Shown here: positions 25,001 through 36,000 of the stretch, one piece after another
Layout of the letters: every line of letters starts with the position of its first letter
Numbering within the stretch: position 1 is the stretch's first letter
From: Pseudisothecium myosuroides
Taxonomy: Eukaryota > Streptophyta > Bryopsida > Hypnales > Lembophyllaceae
Direction of reading: 5' to 3'
Assembly: GCA_951799445.1 (NCBI GenBank)
Contig: OX637287.1
Span: 36,919,724 to 36,983,723 of the forward strand
DNA: 64,000 nt
Made by a program: the position numbers and the translations under genes
Notes under the pieces: model-generated
What the model was told of the DNA's origin: nothing
What the model saw: the letters and a program-made list of their open reading frames with translations, nothing else
The model's database searches: none

Positions 25001-25750
25001 AGTTTCAAGGAATGTTGAAGAACCCTGGCAAGCGCTTTTTTTTGGAGTTGGCTGCAGCTGCAGTAGGTGATGTGAATTCTGAACGTGACGAAAGGGGCCT
25101 CACTTATGCTCAAAAAACCATGATTCACACTGGATTGGCTTGCGATGTAAATGGAGAATGGCATATAGGTCAATTGGCTCCGGAATTACAAAACATCATC
25201 AGGCTCTATCCTACTCATTTTGCAGGAGCTCCTGTTCCAATGCTTGTGTAGGAAATTGATATGTTATATGTAACATCACTTACTTGTGCAGGAATGTTGA
25301 TTTCATGTTCTTAGTAGCCTTTATGTACAGAAAGATAAATCAGTGACTTGCTTAATGTATAGTAAGTTGAATTATTTCCTTTGCTTTGATGTGAGTTATA
25401 GCATTATTGAAACTTGCTTAATGTATAGTAAGTTGCATTAGTTGCTTGGCTTTGATTTGAATTACAACATTACTAAATGAGTAGCCCAGCCTTCATGTAC
25501 AGGAAGTTGTTTAATTATGTATTTTTTCTAATTGCAATTGTTGTAAATTTCTCATATGGTTGCATATTAGTGATTATATGTGTAAGAAATCATTTATCAA
25601 CATTTCACACTATATACGTATTTACCTTTAATGTACAAAAATGGTATTCGCTATACAAAATACGATATTTTTGTACAGCAAAGGTAAATATTTATATAGT
25701 GTGAAATGTCGATTAATTAGTATGGGTCCCCTTAATACCCCTATTCAGTG
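22005..25750 (+). mobile_element. TA-flanked pogo-like DNA transposon, 3746 bp
   Basis: The terminal inverted repeats begin CACTGAATAGGGGTATTAAG on both sides and are flanked by TA at 22003-22004 and 25751-25752. The target was the gypsy 5' LTR. The undisturbed LTR copy at 19486-19524 (TTCTTCTAGAAGC) shows the TA before insertion. The interior carries a broken DDE transposase (23761-25251) preceded by about 1.7 kb of non-coding leader with a splice acceptor at 23760. TA duplication plus a DDE_1-type transposase places it in the Tc1/mariner-pogo superfamily. Both ends also occur in the 196-bp MITE at 62364-62559. Confidence 0.9.
23761..25251 (+). pseudogene. Broken pogo/CENP-B-like DDE transposase
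   Basis: The N-terminal block (from the ATG at 23764) carries a DNA-binding-like stretch (TKVSKWWNGREAF). A TGA at 24001 separates it from the catalytic part in the same frame. The first catalytic Asp (VDETHF) is at 24439-24441, the second (YVDNCTTHN) at 24777-24779 and the third (CQPADFF) at 24888-24890, with 36 residues between the last two. This spacing fits a DDE_1-type DDD triad. Other lesions are a TGA at 24556, a one-base loss near 24680 and a shift near 25010-25030. The C-terminus (HFAGAPVP) ends at 25251. All three acidic residues remain, so decay is recent but the gene is dead. Confidence 0.85.
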
Positions 25751-25779
25751 TAGCTTCTTTTTACAATATGTCCTTGACC

Positions 25780-26272
25780 CTACCAACTTTCATATTGTAG
25801 TCTTTTGCCTTATGCATGATGTTGTGATTCAAGTGCCATGAGTGCAACCAAAGGTATGTCAATGATGACAAACGATATATTCTATCCAAGTTATGATTGA
25901 GAATCCTTCCAAGAAAACATGAAAGATATAGAGAAATGTAAAAACACACCATAAATATTTGATAGGACTATTCTAGTGCTATGATAAAATTCCTTTTGTA
26001 TCACCTGTAATTCAAAGACACAACAAAACTAAAGTAAGTTGCTAATTTATCACCTACAAAAATGCTTTAATTGTCTTCTTCCGTTAGTAAACTACGAGCC
26101 TCCCTTCTCTTTTTTTAGCATTGATGACCAAATTTCACTCCTAACAACAATTGCATCAATCAAATCAATCAAACCATATAGAATCATCAACCATAGGCTA
26201 CATTGTCTAAATTGACTACACTAATAAATTGCATTCACAACTCAAATTTAAATTTTAAAACATTGACTAACC
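25780..26272. other. AT-rich spacer between gypsy relic and piggyBac element
   Basis: This is ordinary AT-rich sequence with only a 63-codon minus-strand frame (25761-25952) overlapping the LTR edge. I see no recognisable feature besides the start of the TTAA target at 26273. Confidence 0.5.
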
Positions 26273-26527
26273 TTAACCCCTAAAGGACCAAACTGAGTTT
26301 TTTGGCAACATAACTTTTTTGGGCAGGTATATGTGAGTGGAGAATTGCATATTTTAGGCTGAAATTTTATACAAGGTGTGGACGAGGAATATCTTTCTTG
26401 AGCACAATTTTTTTTGCATTTCAAGATACATGTGAAAAATTATGATGTAAAAGGTTGTTTGTTTCTCAACTGGGGCAGCATGGGCAGGCCTATTTATACT
26501 ACAGTCAAAATTTTCAAAATGTGCCCA

Positions 26528-26760
26528 CAGCTGTGGGAGTAGCTTAGTGGGCAGGGTATTCCAACATGTGCTTTTTGGGTCTAGAATTGGATTTGGGCTG
26601 ACAAGGTTCAACCCAACTAAATGCATCCACTGCCACATTCTAGGAATGCGATTCAGGCAATTGGGACAGCTGCAGTTCCATAAAATGGACAATGTAACGG
26701 CAACACCTAAGTTCATACTCACAAACATGTTCAAGAAAATTGCCATCTGAAATTTGGTAG
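26528..26760 (+). mobile_element. Possible tRNA-derived SINE-like insertion
   Basis: GTGGGAGTAGCTTAGTGGGC (26532-26551) contains a good polymerase III A-box match (TAGCTTAGTGGG). GGTTCAACCC at 26605-26614 matches a B box. The spacing (about 65 bp) is longer than in most tRNAs. I could not identify a tail or target duplication, so the match may be chance. It sits near the left end of the piggyBac element. Confidence 0.3.
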
Positions 26761-27354
26761 CAATGAAAGGTCCAGGGAAATGAAGATTTTATGACACACA
26801 TTTACATCTCCCCAATGCAAAGCAGCTTGTTTCCCTATTTTTTTTCAAGGTCATAATGTTTGCAGATCACTATTGAAATTTTGATTCTATTTGCCCAAAT
26901 TACCAAAAAAATTCAAAATCTAGAATTTAGATGTACTCTACTGCTGGCATAAATAACCAACATCCCCACACAAAATTGAAGGCAGCCGTAAACAGACATA
27001 TATCGCTTGCTATATCAAGTTCACAGCCGCAAAAATTCAAGACAACCACCAATTGAGTAATGCATGCAAGAAGGAGAATGACCTCCAACAACTTTGAAGT
27101 AGTCCATAACTAGAAGGCATGCTTTACTGATCCAATCAAAACTACATAGCAGCAACTTTGAAACACTAGAGAGCAAACCAAACTTTGAATTCTGAGGCAT
27201 GGATGGATCTAGTTCCTTGAAGAGGTCATCTGGTTTACCAAAGATTGAGAGTGAGTCCATTACTGTAAAGGAACTCAGCAGTTTCAACACGAGTGATTTG
27301 ACATTTAGCCTCTAGAGCAACAATTTTTTCTTCCGGTCAAAGCAAACATGCAAT

Positions 27355-27825
27355 TCGGAAGAGGTAGTAGCTGAATTGCTGCAGGAAGGAGCTCCAGTCG
27401 GTGTCACAGTTGTATCGGAGGGGGGAACTTCGGGAGCAGTGGCTCAGGGACAACATCCAATCGTTCAACTTGTTCAGCTCTTGCAAGCACAATTGCGATT
27501 GTTACTCATAGAGTGTGAAAAGGCAAGCTCTCTTCAAGTTGAAAGAGTTGTCAGACTATTGGACATTGAGCACATAAGATCTTTGTCTGTAAGAAAACGA
27601 ATGTCCAAGTAGCCACACTATCCAACTGCTGCAAACTATCGACACCATTTCTATAGACAAGTAGCTCATGCACTAGGGTGGCGAGAAAGACAACAGTTCA
27701 ATCCAGACATTCATAGCTTCATCAAAGACAACGTGTATCCAGACCTGCCAACCAAAACTATCACTGAAGGATCAAAACGAAATATCAAGAATTCTGAGAT
27801 TCATGAAGGCAAAATGGGTACGTGA
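27355..27825 (+). pseudogene. Coding-like block inside the piggyBac element, unrecognised
   Basis: One frame runs from about 27355 to the TGA at 27823-27825, broken only by a TAG at 27610-27612. The first part is leucine- and glutamine-rich (VQLVQLLQAQLRLLLIECEK). The second has a conserved look with many aromatic and charged residues (NYRHHFYRQVAHALGWRERQ, then FIKDNVYPDLP). I do not recognise the family. It may be a captured host exon, an N-terminal accessory protein of the transposon or a nested element. Confidence 0.3.
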
Positions 27826-28339
27826 TCTGCATACTGTTTCTTTGGCCTACTGCGATTTGTATTGTGCTTCAAGATAGGACTGTCATTAGCAACTTTACTC
27901 TCCAACCCTCTTAGTTGCTACCAACTAGACAGATTATACAACCATTTTGCATTCGTAAAACAAAGTACCTAACTATGGCCTAGATCCTATCTGATCTAAA
28001 CTACTAGCTTGCACTACGGCCCTGTTGCATTGACATGGTTGCGCTTCTAAGACGCATCTGCGGGGAAAGAAACAAAGATCGGTTGTTGCTAAGGTTAGTT
28101 CACTTACTTGCTGTTGCCAACTCACACGGGATGATCAGCCTCCTCAATGAAGTGCTTGACTCGATGCGGGAGGGCGCGCCGCTGAAGCTGCAAGAAACAA
28201 CAACGTTGAAGACAAGCTCTCCCTCCCTCCATGGTGCACCATCACTTCTAGTCCCAGTCCTAAAGCCACCAACCTCGGCAGCAATAGAATCGGCGGTGAT
28301 CAGAAGCCTCATCGAACCAACTTGAGGCGGTCAGGATTC

Positions 28340-29013
28340 ACCTTCAACGAGTGTCCAATCTCCTACAGCCATCCGAGATCAGAGCTTGGCACGGCGACTT
28401 CGGCAGAGCTGTAGCAACGTCCAAGCCATGCGGCGCCGACGCACTCCGTAGGCCGGCAATGGCGCTGTTTGAGGTGCCCTTACAATGGGAAGATCCGCCA
28501 AATCAGAACTTCTTCCCTATGCACGACAAGAACTTTGTCAATGAACCTGAAGAAGTATAAATCGGCGAAGCCACGGAAGAATTTAACGTATAGCAAGATC
28601 AGAACATACCAAGTCATGGACGAGAGTCTAGTTGCGATGACTTGTTTTGTGGCTCCGATAGTGATACCTTCGATGACTCCAACCTTCGTCTTCACAACTT
28701 GGAGTGGCCACCCGAAATGCTCCACTCGTCTGCAGCAAGACAACACGCAAAACCAAAATTCCCGCAGATACAACGAAGGCGTGAAAATGCACTTCAAGGT
28801 GCTGGGAGCAGTGAAGGACCCAACCGTTACGGGAGCTTTCAAATGCATCCAAGGACGGGCCATGCCGAGGGCTGCCATCTGCCAGAACGTCAAGCAGACT
28901 TTGCTGACCCCGACTGGCCAAGGCAACAGGCAGGCTCCTGCCCAGACCCCGACTGGCCAAGACGTTAGGCGGGTTGGGAATCCGAGCCTGACCCCGACGA
29001 TGGGGCCGGGTAT
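28340..29013 (+). other. GC-richer leader region of the piggyBac transposase
   Basis: Overlapping frames (28351-28560, 28469-29035, 28642-28968) cover this stretch without a recognisable domain. A 17-bp word (ACCCCGACTGGCCAAG plus neighbours) is repeated at about 28907 and 28947. It probably represents the transcript leader or a decayed N-terminal extension of the transposase. Confidence 0.3.
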
Positions 29014-30890
29014 ATGGGGAACGAAGACATGCTAGCCAACCAAGCGGGCAGACCTTGGGTTGAGACCTCCGTTTCCAATCCCCTTACCATGGCTGGGAGT
29101 AGTGGGCATAGGATCCTCCTAGTCGAATTGGAGAATTCAGACCGCCCTTTTGATGATTTCGATTTCCTAAATGAGGGGTATAATTCAAAAGCAAACATAC
29201 CAGGGAGTGAAAGTGAGGATTTTGATGGTAAAAATGAACTTCTCCATGATGGAAGTGATAGTGAAGATGATGGGGATCCCGATAATCCCAATGGTGTAAA
29301 ATATATTTTTAGGGAATCAACACGGGCACAAAATCATTCCACATGCTCACCTGACCGTCTTCCGTTCATTGGCATGCCTTGCCTTAGTAGACACTTCCGG
29401 AGGATGCCAACATTTATAACTTTGTTCTCCTTGTTTGGGCCTTATACTCTTTTGCGGAAGATTGTAGTTGAAACTAATCGGTTTGCAACGACACCGGATG
29501 ACCATGATAATACACTTGGAGGACCAATGTGGGAGCCATTGACCATAGCAACTTGAAGGCATTCTTGGCGGTGTATATGCTCATGGGATTGAAGAAGTAA
29601 TCGAACATGAAGACATATTGGACAAAAAAGGTAGTTTCTTCCATTGTCCTCGAATTTTCCAAGTTTTTACTCGTGTTAGATTTCAAACAATCACAAGATA
29701 TCTTCATATTAACAATCCGGATACTTATGTAAAAAAGAAAGAACTACTGGGCTATGACAAAATGGGGCATAGTAAATGATATCCGAGATAGTTTCAAACG
29801 TAGTTGGACATTAGGAAAGTACCTCACAGTGGATGAGATGATGATTAGGTACACAGGTTCATATTGTCCCGCTAGACAATATATGCCTAAAAAAACACAA
29901 AAATAGGACATCAAAGTGTGGTGTCTAGCGGACTCTAAGTCAAAATATATTTATAACTTTGACATTTATTGTGGCGCAATTTCTAATGTGAGAATCAAAG
30001 ATGTGCCATTGGTAGTTTGTCGAGAGCCCTGATTAGCCCACAATGTGGTCATAAACCTAGTACAAGGCCTAGGAGGTAAGGCCGTAAGGGTCATGTTCTT
30101 TTGACGGATAATTTTTTTTTCTAGCATTGGTTTATTCACAAAGTTGGCCGCTATTGATATTTATGCCACGGGGACTATACGATGTAATCGTATTGGGTTA
30201 CCTTTACAATTGAAGACATTGAAGAACTAGAAGAATTCTTCCAAGGCACATTAGAATGGAAAATGCACGAGAGTAGGGGAATTTGTTGTGTCCTTTGGAA
30301 AGACAAGCGACTGGTGCTTCTAATTTCCACTCATGCGAGGATAGTCTATTTTTCTTGTGTTCCGGTTCCTATAGTGCCTCGATGGGATGGGGCCGTGAGA
30401 AAAGTCATTCCTACTTCACTCGTGCACTTGGAGTATACTACACATATGCGGGAGGTGGATGTGGCGGACCAATTGCGGACGTCTTGTACATGCCAAACCT
30501 GCTCGCGAAAATGGTGGCACCGTATTTTTGTGTTTCTTGTAGACACTACGATGGTGAATATGTACATTTTGTACAAAGGCATTTTGCGGGCACACCACCA
30601 TGGTAAAACTCCGATGACACACCTACAGTTCAGTCTAATTTGTGTGAATCTTTATTACAAAATTAGTCTAAGCGTGCGGTGGATGCTGACATTGACGATG
30701 CACGGAGCCATTTGCCGACATAGACTCGCATACGCCGCCCATGTTTGCTTTGTAAATTTATATCTTATCACCATTATTGTCGTGCACACAATAGGGCATA
30801 TCTTTGCCTAAACCGCGATTGTTTTGAAGAGTTTTACTACGGGCCACGAAACCATGGAGATGCCCAACGTTGCCGTACCGCACCCATTTG
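29014..30890 (+). pseudogene. Broken piggyBac transposase (DDE_Tnp_1_7 type)
   Basis: The first open part (29014-29556) has an acidic N-terminus (GSESEDFDGKNE, DGSDSEDDGDPD), typical of piggyBac, then FRRMPTFITLFSLFGPYTL. The frame then shifts repeatedly. Recognisable blocks follow: LKAFLAVYMLMGLKK, LTVDEMMIRYTGSYCP with the first Asp at 29832-29834, KVWCLADSKSKYIYNFDIYC, LTDNFFSSIGLFTKL with the second Asp at 30107-30109, and MREVDVADQL with the third Asp at 30458-30460 followed by SRKWWHRIFVFLVDT. A Cys-rich tail (RPCLLC, then YLCLNRDCFEEFYYG, about 30737-30842) closes it. Stops and at least four frameshifts make it inactive, but the catalytic aspartates and the zinc-binding tail are still readable. 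Confidence 0.88.
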
Positions 30891-31339
30891 AAGGTATGTT
30901 CAATTTATTGGCTCCCCAATTATTTGTGCACCTTCTTCCAATTTTTGTGGTTTATGTCCACATCCCTTTGCATTTGTATTTTTCAATTTTTTTTGTTCTC
31001 TTTACCTTCTTGCTTTTATGTTTTACTCTTTTTTACCTTTCTTCATTATAAATTTTTTTTCCTTATTTCCTTATTTTTATTTATTTCATTTTGTATTATT
31101 TATTTCATTTTCTTGCCCCTTTGATTAGATTCTTGACTTTTGTTCTCTATTTTTTTTCTTCCTTTAAAAAAAAAATTAGGTGAAAAAAGGAGTCATGAAA
31201 GTGTTTTTTTCTCTCCAAAAATACCTTATCTGCATTGCCCCAAAAATCCCCACTTGCTTTACTTATCAATTTTTGTTGGTGCATTTTTCAGTTCAGTGGA
31301 TGCTCCCTGGAGCAGGCAGCATCCCTAGAGCATCCAACA

Positions 31340-31620
31340 TCCCACCCATATGCAAAAAACGGCCTCCCCCATCCCCTACCTTCTCCTTTGTTCCCTTCCC
31401 ATTTCCTACCCTCCTCTCTGTTCCCTTCCCGTGCCTTCCATCCACTCCATGTTCTCCTTTCCACCCCCTTTCTGCCACCCACTTCCTGTTCCCCTCCGTT
31501 TCTTCCCTGCTCCCCTTTGTCCCCTCCTTATTCCCATCCGTCCCGATCTTCTGACCCCTAAACCCTACAGTCCTCCTCTGGCCCTCCTCGACCCTCCCCA
31601 ACCCGGAAAGTAGCAGGCCC
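31340..31620. repeat. Polypyrimidine (C/T-rich) tract
   Basis: About 280 bp of the plus strand is almost free of purines outside isolated positions, with repeated words such as TTCCCTTCCC and CCTCC. It lies inside the piggyBac element, downstream of the transposase. Open frames on both strands here (31293-31637 minus, 31180-31554 plus) are products of the composition. Confidence 0.7.
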
Positions 31621-32433
31621 CCGCCTCCTCTGCCCACCCCGCCGCAGGTGCTGCCACAGCCTGGCCCTTCCTAGCTGATGGTGGTGTGGCAGGCCTTGGG
31701 GGGTAGGCGGAAGGGGGAGAAGCCTTGGAGGTTGTGTCAATTTTGAAATGTGCAGTCTCTGTCCTTTTCGGCAATACAAAGATAGAGGACCAGGTCACTG
31801 ACTCAGCATTTTTGATACTCTCAACCCACTTTTTAGCCAGCCCTGAGAAGGAATAGGATGTAGTTGTCAATCTCCTTTGTAAATAGGTGAAATTTTATTA
31901 TTTTAGGGTGTAAAAAATTTCTCATCATGGAGAACATGACATTGAAGGTGATGACCGTTCGTTTTTTCCAAAAAAAATTCCTAGAAGAAGAGAGGGACTT
32001 CTAAAGTTTTGCAAGTGTAGGGCTTTTTTGGCAAACATGTTAGCACATTTCAATTTTTTACTATATGTTGTACAATCCCGAACATCTTGAAATTTTTGGA
32101 GCATGTAAATCACTTACCATGAACAAAGAATCCAAAGAAGCACAAGTGACATAGACCATTTTGAGGCCCAAATAGCCCTTCTGAAGCGCAATTGCCCACA
32201 ATTTTCAAGCAATGAAAATAATGTTTTCCTCAACATAAACACTAATATCTTGCAATCCACATGGTGAAACATTCCAAAAAAAAATATCCTACATTTCTGG
32301 TCCACTATACTACAAGATCCTATGGTTAGATATGCCAAAAATTGATTAATAATTTTTTTTGGTTCCATGCAATAGAAATGGCAGTTTTGGAGCGTTTTTG
32401 TTGAAAACATAGTTAAGGAACTTTAGGGGTTAA

Positions 32434-35400
32434 TGAAAATAAGGAAACAAGGTTTTACAATGACAAATATGATTGTCTATATTATAAAAAATCAATAATG
32501 TACATGAATCAGATTTTACATCATCTAAATTAGTGCAACAACTTGCATGACTTACTTAATAATAAAATAAAATAAAGCAAAAGAAAGTCCCCATATGACC
32601 TACTTAAACTAGGAGGCTCAATGGTGGCTTTTTGGTTTTTAAGGTGATTAACACCAACATAGCTAGTGTGTGAGCATAAAAATGCAAGCATGTGAGCCTT
32701 GAATATATATGTAAGTAGAAATCCTACAACCAATGAAGGTGCTTATAACATAAACACCTATAAGATAGGTATCTATAATATAGTTACACTATAATCATAG
32801 AAGGTTTTTATGATAGAGATACCTATTATATAGGTCTATAGTCTTGTAAGCTCACAGGCTCATGCTCTTATGCTCACAAAATAACAACCCTCTCACCAAG
32901 AGTACCTTGTCTTTCAATACATATCGTCTTAAACTCCAATTGCACAACCTCAATGATGGTAACATAGCCTTCATTTCCACCTTGATCACCGTCACATCTG
33001 TGTCTCTTCAACTACATACCATCGCTGACTTGCAATCCAACTCAACAACTCAAGGAATTTATACAAAGTCTTGTATTGTTGTTGCTTCTTTGACAACAAA
33101 ATAGGTAGCAACTTCATCATTGCGGTTGTACTCAGCTATGGCGAGACAGAGTGGAATGCTTTGGTTTTTAACTCAATCAAATCAGATGCATGCCATATAC
33201 AACCGATTATTTTGATGGGGGAAAATCCATTTGCGTTGTTTATTGAATTGATTGCTACAAACAATGTAGTTCGACCTAAACATGTAGTTTGAATTTGTAT
33301 GGTGGGAGTCAAAAGACTTCCATGAGGGGTTGTAAACTATTTTTTCTTAACCCCTAAATGCCCAAGGCCGCTTTTGAGTTTTTAGAAATTCTCTATATTG
33401 AACAAAAGGTCAACATTTTGACAAGTTGTAGCAAATTTTTTTGAATGCGAAAGTGCAAAAGTAATTTGGAGTCTTTCAATCCTCTTTTCACAAATCAAAT
33501 CTAAAAAGTTGGTCACCAAAAAAATATAAGGTTAAAGGGTCTAACACGCATAATTCCAATCAATTTATGGCTTCTCAAAATTTGCTCTACATTTTTTTAA
33601 ATGAATTTCTAATGCGATTTTTTCTTCAAGATCTAGTGTATTTGAGGCTCCTTTTCAATAGGCCTCAACACTACCAAAAGTCAAGATTGCAATGGACACC
33701 CTTGCACAAAATCTTGAATAGAAAATTGCAATCAATCATTTCAGGATTAGATTTTTATGCTAAAAATAGACTTAAAAAAATTCAAAAATATAAATTATTA
33801 AAAATAGCAACTTGATTCAAAGTTTTATAAGAAAGGTAAGAAAAAATTCAAAGTTTTATACCAAGCACATTGTAGAATATTATATAGTAATGTATTATAT
33901 AAAGGAGGTACATATTATAGGGGTGCAATGAAAAAAACACAATTGATGGGAGTATTAATTATTTTTATACAATGTGCAAAATCATGAAGGTGCAAAGTTT
34001 CATTCAACTAGGAAATAGCACCAAACTGTGACTTATTTGTAAAATTTTCCCATCTAGATTCTTGCCTAAATTATACAATTTTCATTTATACTGACAGTCT
34101 AAAGTTGACTCTAAGTACATGTATTTTCAGCACTTTGAAAATTCACAGTTTATTCATATAGAGTCTAAAAATGATTTTTTAAAGAATCTAAAAATCCATT
34201 TGCAAGTAATAACAAAATTTAATAGAAGTTTTAACAAATCAATAATAGTAACCATGCTCAAAAATTGATTCAAACACATTTAAGTGTTACTTTAGATTAT
34301 TTGGAATTGATACAACGTTGAAGTGGTCTATATTATCAACAATCAATATATTATTATTGTACAGATTTTAGAATATTGCATTTAGATAGGTATTGGAGAC
34401 AAAATGAATATTAGTTTTGTCTCTCTTCATACACATACACACATGTAAAAAGAGAGAAAAATCAAATTCATTAAAATCTACAAATTAATATTATAAAACA
34501 TTCTTTTTTATTGCCCAATTATAATTTCTTTTAAAGAAATAACACCTTATAACTCTTGACTTATGAGTTATAATTTTAGGAATTTGACAAGTTAAGACTG
34601 AATACATTGATATAAAAACATTTAAAAAGAACATCAAATTTTTTAACCACAATAAGTTGCCTATTATCCTAAAAAAACATTTGGGAACTTTGAACCTAAA
34701 TTTTTAAGAAAATATGATCCATACATTATTTTTAACAATTCTAAATGTAAATAGGTTGACTATAATCTTTTAGAGTCCATACCTCACAAAGTATACTTCC
34801 ACAAAGAACAACATGAAAGGGAATACTCAACCAAAGAGCAACATGAAAGGGAATATTAAAGCTTTTCTACTGAAAAGTTTGAGTACTCAACCAAATGCAA
34901 AGCTACGAAGACTAAACCCTACCACACAAAGTATACTTGCAAACAGAGCAACATAAAAGGGAGAAGTGAGTGTCTGTATCTGAAAAGAAGTGTGAGATTT
35001 GTGAGTGGGTGAAGGGCAAAATAATGGTCACCATGACCTAGAGACAACTGTGACTTAATGGGCGGGAGAGACATTGGGCTCGCCTTGGCACTAAGTCCCT
35101 GACGTTTCTTGCAAAACGCCAGGGACCCACCTGTTGTACACCCACCTTTCCTGACCGAACTAGAGGCCCTCCATGCCCGGAAGCATACCCTCCCGCCCCT
35201 TCCCGGTGTCGCGATGTAAACGCGTGCATGCTGTAAAAAACATATATGTATATATTATTTGGTTGAATTCATAATTATAATATTATGATGATATCACATG
35301 GGGAAGCTTCAAGATGATGTTTGCTCACTGACAATATAAAATTGGGTGAGCCGCCGAAGAACTTTATCGGTGTAATGTGGTTCTGCTTCATTTTCTATTT
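32434..35400. other. AT-rich intergenic DNA with one TTAA-element end
   Basis: At 33347-33350 a TTAA is followed by CCCCTAAATGCCCAAGG, a near-perfect left end of the TTAA-element family, but I find no matching right end. Short direct repeats of AGAGCAACATGAAAGGGAAT occur near 34800-34860. The minus-strand frame at 35229-35038 is GC-rich but unrecognised. No supported gene. Confidence 0.4.
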
Positions 35401-35411
35401 TTGAGTTCAAT

Positions 35412-35873
35412 ATGTCAAATTGGAGGATTTTTTCTAAAAGTCAAGATAAAAAGCCTCTATCATATCCAGAGTTTGAGTTTTCTTTGACTCAACTACTGGA
35501 TCAGCTTCTTCTACCACTAGGTCTTGCGCCGCCGTATGAGCATCCACAAGATGAAGCTGGGCCGTCTCGACCACCGAAGCAACCTCGCGTGGAGCAGCGA
35601 TGGCACGGGAATCTTTAGCGGGACGCTCGGACGTTGCTGATTCTTTTACAAGTTGGGTGTGTTGAACCTGGTAGCAAAGAGGTAACCTTTGAAAGAAGGT
35701 TTGAAGGTTTGAAGGTTTGAACGATGAGCAATACTATTGTATAGTCAAGCCCATCAAAAGAAGCCGCGGCCACCAACGTTGACTAGAGGGTCCGGTGAAT
35801 CCTTTAACAAAAGCCGATCGTGCGGATTATATTGCCGCCACTGTTAAACACATCCTCAAATTCTTGCAAATGG
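35412..35873 (+). pseudogene. Transposon-derived coding remnant, unassigned
   Basis: A 68-codon frame (35412-35618) is followed by stops and then a short open block that ends NPLTKADRADYIA...KFLQME with a stop at 35871-35873. The sequence after it (35855-36000) is a repeat shared with 44915-45060. The pattern of a protein tail followed by a repeated AT-rich sequence resembles the 3' end of a retroelement next to its LTR, but the family is not identified. Confidence 0.3.
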
Positions 35874-36000
35874 AATGAAGATCTTCTTGAAACTCTATTT
35901 TTTTTTACCTCTAATAGACATATGTTTAAGACTTAGATTTGTTTTCATACTTAGAAATGTTTTTCAACTTCATTTTGTGTGTTGGAAGTTAGAAGTTGGA
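35855..36000 (+). repeat. Dispersed repeat, copy A (other copy at 44915-45060)
   Basis: It shares blocks such as ATTCTTGCA(A/G)ATGGAA, TTTTTTACCTCTA and TAGACATATGTT in the same order and orientation with 44915-45060. It may be the edge of an LTR family. The copies are diverged. Confidence 0.6.

Larger units (their letters stand above)
14227..25779 (-). mobile_element. Ty3/gypsy LTR retrotransposon relic with two nested insertions
   Basis: The relic lies on the minus strand. Its 3' LTR is at the left (14227-14391 plus 19445-19524, split by an insertion) and its 5' LTR at the right (21766-22004 plus 25753-25779, split by a TA transposon). The LTRs run TGTCAGGGACATATTG to GTGTCCGTAACA on the minus strand. 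Internally, gag-like reading (LPE*FDGTHSKF, about 21470-21390) and a C-terminal integrase relic (VHFGEKVWLL, NIKTTRP, SMKVHPVFHVSLLEPY, about 20010-19800) survive with stops. Protease, reverse transcriptase and RNase H are missing, so about 2.2 kb of internal DNA remains. Flanks CTATG and CTACC may be a decayed 5-bp duplication. Confidence 0.8.
26277..32429 (+). mobile_element. piggyBac transposon, 6153 bp, TTAA target duplication
   Basis: TTAA at 26273-26276 and 32430-32433 flanks ends CCCCTAAAGGACCAAAC (left) and CCCCTAAAGTTCC (right, reverse complement). TTAA duplication is the hallmark of piggyBac. The transposase relic lies at 29014-30890. The right 200 bp (AATATCTTGCAATCC, CAAGATCCTATGGTTAG, AGAAATGGCAGTTTTGG) matches the three ~0.9 kb TTAA elements elsewhere in the window. 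About 2.7 kb upstream of the transposase includes coding-like blocks (27355-27825) and a tRNA-like motif pair near 26540. Downstream are T-rich (30950-31170) and C-rich polypyrimidine (31340-31620) stretches. Confidence 0.88.

Noticed and set aside
31180..31637. Overlapping proline/serine- and glycine-rich frames on both strands
   Set aside because: They arise from the polypyrimidine tract; stops are rare in such composition.
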